This document shows, piece by piece, positions 1 to 5,035 of a stretch of 5,035 bases of DNA; positions within the stretch are counted from its first letter, which is position 1; each line of letters begins with the position of its first letter. Position numbers and translations under genes: made by a program. The stretch comes from Moorella sp. UBA4076 (lineage in GTDB: Bacteria; Bacillota; DSM-521; Neomoorellales; Neomoorellaceae): the NCBI GenBank assembly GCA_002383405.1, contig DFYS01000065.1, positions 22,983 to 28,017 on the forward strand, in the 5' to 3' direction. The notes beneath the pieces are model-generated. The model was not told where the DNA came from. It worked only from the letters and a program-made list of their open reading frames with translations, and ran no database searches.

Positions 1-111
1 GGGAACCTGCCCCACCCCTCAACCTCACACAATACTGCCATTTTCATCCTGCTGGTGCCGCTCGCAAGCGGCATGGGCGTCTACTCCTTAAAAAGGTCCG
101 ACCGGACCTAA
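1..111 (+). CDS. possible C-terminal end of a small membrane protein (partial, 5' end outside window)
   Basis: Frame 1 is open from the window edge to a TAA at 109-111, giving 36 residues. The middle reads as a hydrophobic stretch (TAIFILLVPLASGMGVYSL) followed by a basic end (KRSDRT), as in the tail of a small single-pass membrane protein. No start or ribosome site is visible because the upstream part is missing. An open frame this short can occur by chance, and the other two + frames are also open over much of it. A competing reading is a minus-strand gene starting with ATG at 74, preceded by AAGGAG at 84-89, which also runs open to the edge. I cannot decide between them and recognise neither. 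Confidence 0.22.
   Translation, partial: GNLPHPSTSHNTAIFILLVPLASGMGVYSLKRSDRT
56..73. repeat. short perfect inverted repeat
   Basis: TGCCGCT and AGCGGCA form a 7-bp stem around the loop CGCA. No T-run follows on either strand, so it is not a typical intrinsic terminator. It lies inside the possible partial reading frame at the left edge. Its role is unknown. Confidence 0.3.
90..109 (-). terminator. intrinsic terminator for the small minus-strand gene pair
   Basis: On the minus strand AGGTCC, loop GGTC and GGACCT form a 6-bp GC-rich stem. The stem is followed directly by a run of T (A run at 90-94 on the + strand). It begins 14 bases past the stop codon of the gene at 123-425, the expected place for the end of that transcript. 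The short stem keeps confidence moderate. Confidence 0.6.
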
Positions 112-122
112 GTGCAGCTCCT

Positions 123-425
123 TCATGATTTATGGATATAATGGTAGCCCAGTTTGGTGATATGGTGACCAATGATTTCCAGGCTTATCTGGGGCAAATA
201 ATAGGTGAGCACTACCCAGCGACGTTCGAGGATGGTTTTAACACTGATTATCCCCGGCAAATTGCGCAGGGCATTGCTGATTTTTTGGGCATCTTCCCCG
301 GAGCGCATATCGCTGATGATCAGAGTCATAGTTACCTGACGCAGATCAGGGGGATAACCATAACTCAGGTCGGGGAGCTGTTGGGGACCTAAAATTTGCA
401 TAGCGCGCTGGCTATACCAGCTCAT
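123..425 (-). CDS. small HMA-like (ferredoxin-fold) protein lacking the CxxC metal site
   Basis: This is a 100-residue protein. Residues 31-98 follow the beta-alpha-beta-beta-alpha-beta pattern of heavy-metal-associated domains: strand VTMTLIISDM (31-40), helix about 43-56, LPGIISVK (56-63), strand RWVVLTYYLP (69-78), helix 81-92 and LGYHYI (92-97). In the family the first loop reads GMxCxxC; here it reads DMRSGED, with Ser42 and Asp45 where the cysteines should be, so ordinary Cu/Zn binding is not expected. Residues 1-30 are a non-conserved-looking leader without a signal peptide. ATG at 425 is supported by GGAGGGTGAT at 431-440. It lies 98 bp downstream of a second HMA-like gene on the same strand and is followed by a terminator, so the two may share a transcript. 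The fold assignment is by eye from the pattern; the function is unknown. Confidence 0.75.
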   Translation of the reverse strand: MSWYSQRAMQILGPQQLPDLSYGYPPDLRQVTMTLIISDMRSGEDAQKISNALRNLPGIISVKTILERRWVVLTYYLPQISLEIIGHHITKLGYHYIHKS

Positions 426-496
426 AAATAATCACCCTCCATGATGATATAGGCGAGCCGCATCCTTTGAGGCCCTTACTTCCGGACAGGATATAA

Positions 497-513
497 GTGA
501 GCGCCTGGCTCAC
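497..513 (-). other. small hairpin between the two minus-strand genes
   Basis: GTGAGC and GCTCAC form a perfect 6-bp stem with a 5-base loop, starting 11 bases after the stop of the gene at 524-802. On the minus strand it is followed by TTATATC, a poor U-tract. It could be a weak terminator, an attenuator or an mRNA-processing element between the two small genes. The evidence is structural only. Confidence 0.3.
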
Positions 514-523
514 CTTCCCCCCC

Positions 524-802
524 TCAGGGACTTAAACGCCGGAACTCAACCCCCTTTTGCAGTAACAGGTAATCAATGAAGGAAGGGGTAATCCTTTCCG
601 GGTCATAGATGATTTTGACTGTATGAGTCTGGCTTTGCTGGGGTAACTGGATCTCCTTCACCAGGGCGGCCAGAGTATAATAGACTGTTTCTCTGATAAC
701 TGGACTTGCAATATGGGGTATGATGTAAGTGACTGCCTCCTCTCGAACGGATGGCATATTGCCCTGGCGGGCATCAATCCAGATCCTTGTTTGGGGTTCC
801 AT
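524..802 (-). CDS. second small HMA-like protein, cysteine-free
   Basis: This is a 92-residue protein without any cysteine. Residues 22-89 fit a degenerate heavy-metal-associated fold: strand EAVTYIIPH (22-30), helix about 33-47, strand VKEIQ (48-52), strand HTVKIIYDPERITP (60-73), helix 74-82 and strand GVEFRRL (84-90). The segment KIIYDPERITPSFIDYLLLQ is very like the VxYDPxxIxxxxI part of HMA domains. The loop that normally carries CxxC reads HIASPV instead. There is no signal peptide or membrane segment. ATG at 802 follows GGAGGTGA (811-818 on the complementary strand) at good spacing, and a sporulation-type -10 element lies just upstream. It is divergent from the amidase-like gene at 936 and heads a probable two-gene unit with 123-425. 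The fold is inferred by eye; the role is unknown. Confidence 0.72.
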   Translation of the reverse strand: MEPQTRIWIDARQGNMPSVREEAVTYIIPHIASPVIRETVYYTLAALVKEIQLPQQSQTHTVKIIYDPERITPSFIDYLLLQKGVEFRRLSP

Positions 803-831
803 ACTTTTTTCACCTCCAGAGCCTCACTTTA

Positions 832-840
832 TATTCTATG
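832..840 (-). promoter_or_regulatory. candidate sigma-K/sigma-E type -10 element
   Basis: The minus strand reads CATAGAATA, a full match to the sigma-K -10 consensus CATANNNTA and one base from the sigma-E form CATACAnT. It lies 30 bases upstream of the ATG at 802, leaving about 20 bases of leader that hold the ribosome site. No clear -35 (AC for sigma-K, ATA for sigma-E) is present at the right distance, so this stays a candidate. Confidence 0.4.
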
Positions 841-935
841 CGCCTCTCCTTTTTTTGCCGCCTATTTTTTGGGTTCCATCCCGCTCTCTTTTTACATATG
901 CTGTAATAGTGAATCCAAGAAATGAGGGGTGAAAG

Positions 936-2702
936 ATGGCCAAAATTTTTTGGGGTGATGTTGCTTTGCCTTCCTGGGAACTTGATCCTTTTAACAAGGC
1001 CCTGCTGCCGGCACTCTGCCGCAGCGCCGGCGTCAGTTTCCTGGAGGATAAGGAAGGTAATTTTATCCTGGAACCGTTCCTGGGCAATAAGACTATTGTT
1101 CTACGCCCCCTGACCAGCCCGGCGCAGGGTATTGAGGTCCTGTTAGCAACGCTAAGCCAGGGATTGCATGACCAGGGGGCCAATGTTCTGGTGGTTCCGG
1201 CTGCGGCCAGCGACGGGCAGCTTTTCCGGCTCTGGCAGACCCAGGTCCTTTTTGCCTTCACTCAAAAGGAAGCGGCGAGGGCGGAGCCTGTTTTACGATT
1301 CTTTTATGCCCCCCAAAGACGTGCGGAAAGCCTGGGGTTGATTGCTTCCCTGGTTCAGGCCATGCTCCGTTCGCCCAAACCACCGGCTTATACTATCCCC
1401 GGCGCCTGGGAGCATTGGAAAAACTTTCGCTATCGCCGCCTTTTAAACAATGCTGAAGTGCCGTCGGTTTTAATTGAATTTTGCCAGGCCTCTTTAGATG
1501 AGGAAGCGGCCAGCAACATCGCAACGTGGTTTATTAACGGCTTAATTCTGTATTTCCAGCAGCCCCCCGCCGAGGAGACGGTGCAAAAGCTGCAATCCTT
1601 GCTGCAACGGTTCCGGGAAGCCTGCCTGTTACCTGTGAATAAAATTCAACGCGGGGATGCGGAGGCTCTAGTTACGGCAAGGCCGGCGCATATATCAGCA
1701 GCAACGGGCGCTCAGGCTTCCCTAACTGATATGGCCCGGACCCCAGTTGAAACTGAACCCGATGCCAAACAAATGCTGACAGCGGCTGTGCCGGATGATT
1801 TTCGCTCTCCGGCCGTTACAGCCGGTGAGGCGATGGAGACGGCAAATGCCGGGACACCCTCGCAGGAAGAAACGATGCTAAGCGCGCCGGACGGGGCAAC
1901 GGATGCCGCGGCTGGCGAGGCTGCGGAAGAAGTCACCGTAACTACGGAAAACGAACCCCCGTTTCAGGAACTACAACCGGAAGCAGCCGAAACAGCAGTT
2001 GAAGTTACAGAAGCAATTGAGGCGCCTGAAGAGGTGAAGTCACCTCGCCAACATGAGTTCAGGGTTAAGGCAAGCGAAAGAGATCAGGGGCCAGTCCCAA
2101 CGCAAGATAAGGCTCCTCTTAGCCCGCAGCCCCTGCCTGTAAAAGCGGAGTTAATAACTGCAAAATCTCCTGCTCCAGGTTCCCGGGCGACAGGGATTAC
2201 GGCCGCAACGGTGGGCACCCGTAACCAGCCTGTGGTGCCAGCATCCCCTGGGAAGGGTTGGAATGGCAGACCAGTCAAACGACGGCAGCGGGGCAACCCC
2301 TTTGCTCCTCCCGGCGACGGACCGGTATTTATCTTTAAACGGCCGCTGGAAGCTACCCGGGCGCCATCCTTCTTCCCCCATGAAGTGGCAGAACGCATGG
2401 GACCTTTGCCTATCCAGAGCACTTTTCTGGCCAGGGAACCGGGGAGCCAGCAACAGTTTTATGCAGCAATGAATATCTATCCAAAGAGTATTACCATGGA
2501 GCAAGCACCCCGGCAGGAGATATTCAAACGACCACCTGATGATCAGGGTGCTATACGGACAGCAGTTAACGCGACGGGTACAGTAACCGGGGAGAATTGG
2601 AAAACTGACAGCCCGCTGGCGGAACTTAAAAATTTAGGCGCCGCCATCCTGACGCCGGAACAAGCAGGGGAACCCCTGAACAGCGAAGCACCGTCAAATT
2701 GA
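936..2702 (+). CDS. amidase-like (Amidase_3 fold) protein with apparently lost zinc histidines and a long disordered C-terminal region
   Basis: This is a 588-residue protein. Residues about 52-208 resemble N-acetylmuramoyl-L-alanine amidases of the Amidase_3 type: IVLRP (54-58), a helix with Glu67, GANVLVVP (81-88), RFFYAPQRRAESLGLIASLVQAML (121-144), then VPSVLIEF (175-182) and IATWFINGLILYF (195-207). In active enzymes zinc is held by His, Glu and His, and a further Glu acts in catalysis. Here Glu67 and Glu181 fit the two glutamates, but no His stands in the PGHGG-like or SIHxN-like places, so it is probably inactive and may bind peptidoglycan or a partner. Residues about 240-450 are rich in Ala, Glu, Pro and Thr and look disordered. 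The C-terminal part repeats IFKRP at 466-470 and 529-533. No signal peptide is seen. ATG at 936 is set by GAGGGGTGA at 924-932. It is divergent from the HMA-like pair. The coding call is firm, the family call moderate. Confidence 0.85.
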   Translation: MAKIFWGDVALPSWELDPFNKALLPALCRSAGVSFLEDKEGNFILEPFLGNKTIVLRPLTSPAQGIEVLLATLSQGLHDQGANVLVVPAAASDGQLFRLWQTQVLFAFTQKEAARAEPVLRFFYAPQRRAESLGLIASLVQAMLRSPKPPAYTIPGAWEHWKNFRYRRLLNNAEVPSVLIEFCQASLDEEAASNIATWFINGLILYFQQPPAEETVQKLQSLLQRFREACLLPVNKIQRGDAEALVTARPAHISAATGAQASLTDMARTPVETEPDAKQMLTAAVPDDFRSPAVTAGEAMETANAGTPSQEETMLSAPDGATDAAAGEAAEEVTVTTENEPPFQELQPEAAETAVEVTEAIEAPEEVKSPRQHEFRVKASERDQGPVPTQDKAPLSPQPLPVKAELITAKSPAPGSRATGITAATVGTRNQPVVPASPGKGWNGRPVKRRQRGNPFAPPGDGPVFIFKRPLEATRAPSFFPHEVAERMGPLPIQSTFLAREPGSQQQFYAAMNIYPKSITMEQAPRQEIFKRPPDDQGAIRTAVNATGTVTGENWKTDSPLAELKNLGAAILTPEQAGEPLNSEAPSN

Positions 2703-2711
2703 CGGTGCTTC
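2685..2711 (+). terminator. hairpin across the stop codon of the amidase-like gene
   Basis: GAAGCACCGTC and GACGGTGCTTC form a perfect 11-bp stem around the loop AAATT. The TGA stop (2700-2702) lies in the loop and first stem base. TTATC follows, a weak U-tract, so it is a probable but not classic intrinsic terminator for the + strand gene. Read from the other side it also follows the convergent gene ending at 2747, so it may serve both directions. Confidence 0.55.
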
Positions 2712-2746
2712 TTATCATCGATGCTATGGGATTGTTACAGGCCCGA

Positions 2747-3379
2747 TTAGTAACACTGGGCCGGTGGCGCCGGCGGGCAGACGCCGGGGGCGACGACGCA
2801 GGGAGCAGGTACGCAGAAGCCGTAGCTGGGGACCAGGAGCTGGACGGCAAGGGCGGTCTTAATGACGACGCATACCTGGAAGTCACAGGTTACAGTAATG
2901 GTCCCGACACCGACGGCGGAAACGACGCAGTTGCAGAAAAGGAGGGTGCTCTCGCTGCAATCCACGCCTACTCCTTCGGGGGCGCAGAGGGTAACCACTT
3001 TGGTAAATGTGAAGACCCGGTCGGCGATTTCTGCAGGAGCATTGGGGTTGGTCAGGGTAACCGGGACAGAGACGGCAATGGTTAAAGTAGCGAAATTGCT
3101 ATCGATAACGGGTACGCTGTTAATAACAGTACAGGAAATAGCGCTGCCTGTGGTCAGGGCACAGGGGACGGCCTGCCCGACGGTAAAGGTACCGGTGACA
3201 AATTCGCCACCTGTACCGGTAGTTACAGTTGTATCGCGGCTGCGGCTCTCTACCTGGAAACAGCTGTCGTAGACCTTATCAACCATGATGCACTCGATAC
3301 GGGTCGGGGGCGGGCACCCTTCCGGGGGACACTGGCCGGGACCGACGACTACCTGCTTGCTGCTTACTTCATCAGCCAT
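2747..3379 (-). CDS. cysteine-rich beta-structured protein, possible spore-surface component
   Basis: This is a 210-residue protein with 16 cysteines. The N-terminus carries GQCPPEGCPPPTR (about 15-27) and the C-terminus a similar cap, APGVCPPAPPAQCY. Between them are IECIMVDKVYDSCFQVESR (about 28-46) and a long stretch rich in Val, Thr and Ile in alternating pattern, typical of beta-sandwich or beta-helix structure. The pattern Cys-Ile-x-Val-x-Lys-Val-Tyr-Asp-Ser-Cys is one I associate with uncharacterised proteins of spore-forming Firmicutes, but I cannot name a family. There is no signal peptide or membrane helix, as expected for coat proteins made in the mother cell. ATG at 3379 is chosen over the upstream in-frame ATG at 3445 because AGGGAGGT (3390-3397) precedes it by 10 bases and the extra 22 residues look like translated leader. 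It converges with the amidase-like gene and diverges from the propeller gene. Confidence 0.85.
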   Translation of the reverse strand: MADEVSSKQVVVGPGQCPPEGCPPPTRIECIMVDKVYDSCFQVESRSRDTTVTTGTGGEFVTGTFTVGQAVPCALTTGSAISCTVINSVPVIDSNFATLTIAVSVPVTLTNPNAPAEIADRVFTFTKVVTLCAPEGVGVDCSESTLLFCNCVVSAVGVGTITVTCDFQVCVVIKTALAVQLLVPSYGFCVPAPCVVAPGVCPPAPPAQCY

Positions 3380-3389
3380 AATTAAACAT

Positions 3390-3397
3390 ACCTCCCT
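3390..3397 (-). promoter_or_regulatory. ribosome binding site deciding the start of the cysteine-rich gene
   Basis: AGGGAGGT on the minus strand lies 10 bases before the ATG at 3379. It marks that ATG, not the one 66 bases upstream, as the start. An out-of-frame ATG directly after it would stop after five codons. Confidence 0.75.
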
Positions 3398-3420
3398 GAG
3401 CAAAATGATATTGGTTAATA

Positions 3421-3435
3421 CCTGGTATATAATAT
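3421..3435 (+). repeat. copy 1 of a CCTGGTATA direct repeat
   Basis: CCTGGTATATAATAT here matches CCTGGTATAGCATAT at 3520-3534 in 13 of 15 positions. Both copies lie in the divergent spacer between the cysteine-rich gene and the propeller gene, which makes a shared regulator site possible. A third, partial copy (CCTGGAAT) is at 3458-3465. The function is unproven. Confidence 0.35.
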
Positions 3436-3517
3436 TGACTTCCATGGCTGGATGTTACCTGGAATTTAGTTTTATTCCCGGCAATCCAGGGGTGGCGGTA
3501 AGGATGATGATTTTTTT

Positions 3518-3544
3518 ACCCTGGTATAGCATATGCATTAGTTA
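3518..3544 (+). promoter_or_regulatory. candidate sigma-K type promoter for the propeller gene
   Basis: AC at 3518-3519 and CATTAGTTA at 3536-3544 are separated by 16 bases. The second differs from the sigma-K -10 consensus CATANNNTA in one base. The ATG at 3574 lies 29 bases past the -10, leaving room for a short leader with the ribosome site. The motif is short and could be chance. Confidence 0.28.
3520..3534 (+). repeat. copy 2 of the CCTGGTATA direct repeat
   Basis: This is the partner of 3421-3435, 99 bases away, with 13 of 15 positions equal. It overlaps the proposed promoter spacer of the + strand gene, so a bound protein here would affect transcription of that gene. Confidence 0.35.
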
Positions 3545-3560
3545 GGTACCTCTGGTCTTT

Positions 3561-3569
3561 GGAGGTGAT
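3561..3569 (+). promoter_or_regulatory. strong ribosome binding site of the propeller gene
   Basis: GGAGGTGAT is almost fully complementary to the 16S rRNA tail and stands 4 bases before ATG 3574. It excludes the in-frame TTG at 3559, which would overlap the site itself. Confidence 0.85.
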
Positions 3570-3573
3570 AATC

Positions 3574-4563
3574 ATGATAAATTATTTAGCCACTGCTGCT
3601 GACAGCTGGCAACTAACTTTAGACCGGCGTATACTTCACTACAATTATACCGCTACCGGAGAGCCCATGGTGGGTCTGGAGGCATGTAATGCGGTCATCG
3701 ATGCCGCCGGGTGTTTACATATTTTGGTCACCCTGGTTAACAGGCGTCAAATCTACGCCCGCTGGCGGGGCCATCGCTGGGAAAGCAGGGAGTTGCCCGT
3801 CAATGGGACTGTCTTATCCCTGGCCCTGGATGGATACGGGCAACCCCACATTTTGCTGCGCAAATCAGGTTATAAAGAAATCATCCACCTTTACCAGGAG
3901 GGCAGCCGCTGGCGGCAACTGATTTTGCCTTTTAATATTAAAGATAACTTGCTGCTTTTTAAGCCCTTATCCCACGGGCAGATGTTGCTTTTCAGCCAGG
4001 AAGATATACCGGGGGAAGAAAGCCGGTTATGCTTAACGGTATTTGATCCTGTCAAGGGTTGGCAGGTCCCGCATTATCTTATTGGCCTGGCCGCCGATTC
4101 CCAGAATTATCTATATGGATGTGCCGGTTACCTTGGTCTCCTATCATGGCACCGGCAGGTTGGCAGCTTTTTAGTTAAGTGGAGTGTAATAGAACCTCAG
4201 GGATACAACAGCCGCAGTCTATACCTGGGAACGACCGGGGACCTTCCCGATGATCAGCCGGTACTCCTTACCAGGGACAAAACCTTGCTTTTTCTCTGGA
4301 CCTCCAGCAACCGCCTGGCCTTTTGTTTTTCCGAGGACAAGGGGCTTACCTGGTCGAGCATTCAGAGCGCATACTTCTTTTTTCCAGCCCGCATTAAAGC
4401 GGTGGAGGGGCCTGAAGGCCCCTCCGCCGGGCAGGTGGCTTTCACCAAGATCAGCGGGCTGGAACCGGAGTGGCCGCTGATAGTTGGCTTTGAACCTCTG
4501 TTTTCCCTTTGCAAGGCAGTACTGGTAAGCCCGGGTGACAACGAAGCTTCCTGGAAACAGTAG
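3574..4563 (+). CDS. sialidase-like beta-propeller protein with an Asp-box
   Basis: This is a 329-residue protein from the ATG chosen by its ribosome site. Two neighbouring segments repeat a blade-like pattern: residues 40-74 (AVIDAAGCLHILVTL ... RWESREL) and 83-117 (LALDGYGQPHILLRK ... RWRQLIL), each with Asp-x-x-Gly, His-Ile-Leu and a closing Arg-Trp. Later strands continue the same rhythm. Residues 253-260 read SEDKGLTW, a match to the Asp-box SxDxGxTW of BNR/sialidase propellers. The sialidase arginine triad and nucleophile tyrosine cannot be placed with confidence, so a binding or structural role is as likely as an enzymatic one. No signal peptide or membrane helix is seen, so the protein probably acts inside the cell or mother cell. 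The gene is divergent from the cysteine-rich gene, and its TAG is one base from the stop of the convergent LysM gene. Confidence 0.85.
   Translation: MINYLATAADSWQLTLDRRILHYNYTATGEPMVGLEACNAVIDAAGCLHILVTLVNRRQIYARWRGHRWESRELPVNGTVLSLALDGYGQPHILLRKSGYKEIIHLYQEGSRWRQLILPFNIKDNLLLFKPLSHGQMLLFSQEDIPGEESRLCLTVFDPVKGWQVPHYLIGLAADSQNYLYGCAGYLGLLSWHRQVGSFLVKWSVIEPQGYNSRSLYLGTTGDLPDDQPVLLTRDKTLLFLWTSSNRLAFCFSEDKGLTWSSIQSAYFFFPARIKAVEGPEGPSAGQVAFTKISGLEPEWPLIVGFEPLFSLCKAVLVSPGDNEASWKQ
4400..4429. repeat. strong 13-bp hairpin inside the 3' part of the propeller gene
   Basis: CGGTGGAGGGGCC and GGCCCCTCCGCCG pair over 13 bp with one G-T pair and a TGAA loop. It lies within the coding sequence (VEGPEGPSAG) and 136-165 bases beyond the stop of the convergent LysM gene. 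On the minus strand it is followed by CTTTAAT, a poor U-tract. It could end or stabilise the antisense LysM transcript, since the two genes leave no spacer for a terminator. Confidence 0.5.
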
Positions 4564-4564
4564 C

Positions 4565-5035
4565 TTAGAGGATAACCGGGATGACAGCGCCGAGGAAGAG
4601 CGGCCCGAAAGCGAAGGGGAACCCTGCTGCAGCACCGATTAAGAATACCGGGTCGCCATCCATGGGACCATCCATAATATGATGGCACATCATCATCCCG
4701 CGGGCCATGGGCATCATGTCAACGACCTTGAATTCTTCTGTTTCGCGGTAGCGGACCATTAATACGGCCCGGTCTTTACCGAAATGCCTGGGATCGGGGA
4801 GGCCGCGGGCAATAACCAGCAGTTCCCGCTTTTCGCTGCAGATCATACCCATACCCATAGCACCGGGGCAGTGGTGGGTGGGGTGCATTATGAAGCAGTG
4901 GCAGCGGGGCTTTACCGGAGGCATCACCGGGATGCAGATACGCTGGCCGGGGTAAATGCGATCGGGATCGGTGATTTGCGGGTTAGCGGCCAGGATCTGC
5001 TCGACTGTCGTCCCGAAGCGCTGGGCAATGTTATA
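4565..5035 (-). CDS. LysM-domain protein with Met/His/Cys-rich segment and hydrophobic tail (5' end outside window)
   Basis: The frame is open from the right edge to TAA at 4565-4567, giving 156 codons of a longer gene. The first 36 visible residues are most of a LysM domain: YNIAQRFGTTVEQILAAN, then PQI, DPDRIYPGQRICIP. LysM binds the glycan of peptidoglycan, and spore coat/cortex proteins such as SafA carry one at the N-terminus. A Pro-Val linker leads to RCHCFIMHPTHHCPGAMGMGMIC, a middle domain (about 65-105, SEKRELLVIARGL ... VRYRETEEFKVVD), then MMPMARGMMMCHHIMDGPMDGD, two clusters dense in Met, His and Cys. The last 28 residues (PVFLIGAAAGFPFAFGPLFL...) are hydrophobic enough to enter a membrane or pack in an insoluble layer. 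A start at GTG 4927 would cut off the LysM domain and is rejected. It converges with the propeller gene with a one-base gap. The LysM call is firm; the tail is not a family I recognise. Confidence 0.88.
   Translation of the reverse strand, partial: YNIAQRFGTTVEQILAANPQITDPDRIYPGQRICIPVMPPVKPRCHCFIMHPTHHCPGAMGMGMICSEKRELLVIARGLPDPRHFGKDRAVLMVRYRETEEFKVVDMMPMARGMMMCHHIMDGPMDGDPVFLIGAAAGFPFAFGPLFLGAVIPVIL

Noticed and set aside
132..392. 86-residue + strand open frame opposite the first HMA-like gene
   Set aside because: The minus frame has the ribosome site, terminator and fold signature; the + frame has none of these.
836..1261. 141-residue minus-strand open frame
   Set aside because: It lies opposite the amidase-like gene, has a composition typical of an antisense shadow (many Ser, Arg, Pro) and no ribosome site.
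2084..2504. Two overlapping minus-strand open frames of 112 and 117 residues
   Set aside because: They are antisense shadows of the C-terminal part of the amidase-like gene; there is no ribosome site and no recognisable domain.
2699..3272. Two + strand open frames of 128 and 136 residues opposite the Cys-rich gene
   Set aside because: The minus-strand frame has a strong ribosome site, patterned cysteines and beta-strand rhythm; the + frames are its mirror products.
3380..3445. 22-residue N-terminal extension of the Cys-rich protein from ATG 3445
   Set aside because: The ribosome site at 3390-3397 lies inside this extension and points to ATG 3379; the extra residues look like non-coding leader.
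3456..3539. 27-codon minus-strand open frame starting ATGCATATG in the divergent spacer
   Set aside because: There is no ribosome site before it, it is very short, and it ends in the leader region of the Cys-rich gene; chance is the better explanation.
4219..4688. Minus-strand open frames of 138 and 108 residues across the convergent junction
   Set aside because: They overlap the ends of both supported genes in other frames and lack a ribosome site or domain.

Overview
The window looks like chromosomal DNA from a spore-forming Firmicute, probably a thermophilic clostridial or Moorella/Desulfotomaculum-type organism. The reasons are strong GGAGG-type ribosome sites, moderately high GC coding sequence, a LysM protein with a metal-ligand-rich tail, a cysteine-rich secreted-looking protein, an amidase-like protein and a sporulation-sigma-like promoter. 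The genus is an inference. I saw no tRNA, rRNA, CRISPR array, insertion sequence or phage gene.

Layout. Positions 1-122 hold the possible end of a small membrane protein on the + strand and a terminator for the minus strand. Two small minus-strand genes follow (123-425 and 524-802). Both look like ferredoxin-fold, heavy-metal-associated (HMA)-type domains, and both lack the CxxC metal site. A divergent spacer (803-935) carries a good sigma-K/sigma-E-like -10 element for the minus pair. It precedes a 588-residue + strand gene (936-2702): an N-terminal domain resembling N-acetylmuramoyl-L-alanine amidase (Amidase_3) that appears to have lost both zinc histidines, then a long disordered acidic linker and a C-terminal part with two IFKRP motifs. 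A hairpin straddles its stop codon. A minus-strand gene for a 210-residue protein with 16 cysteines (2747-3379) converges on it. After a 194-bp AT-rich divergent spacer comes a + strand sialidase-like beta-propeller gene (3574-4563) with one clear Asp-box. Its stop codon lies one base from the stop codon of the convergent last gene (4565 to beyond the window end, minus). That gene encodes a LysM domain followed by a Met/His/Cys-rich segment and a hydrophobic tail.

Reading together: LysM and the amidase fold point to peptidoglycan or cortex binding. The Cys-rich protein and the Met/His/Cys-rich tail look like structural or metal-binding envelope components. The propeller suggests carbohydrate or protein binding. 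A spore-envelope (cortex/coat) cluster of largely undescribed proteins is the best overall hypothesis, but nothing here proves it. The genes are mostly in divergent or convergent single units rather than one operon.
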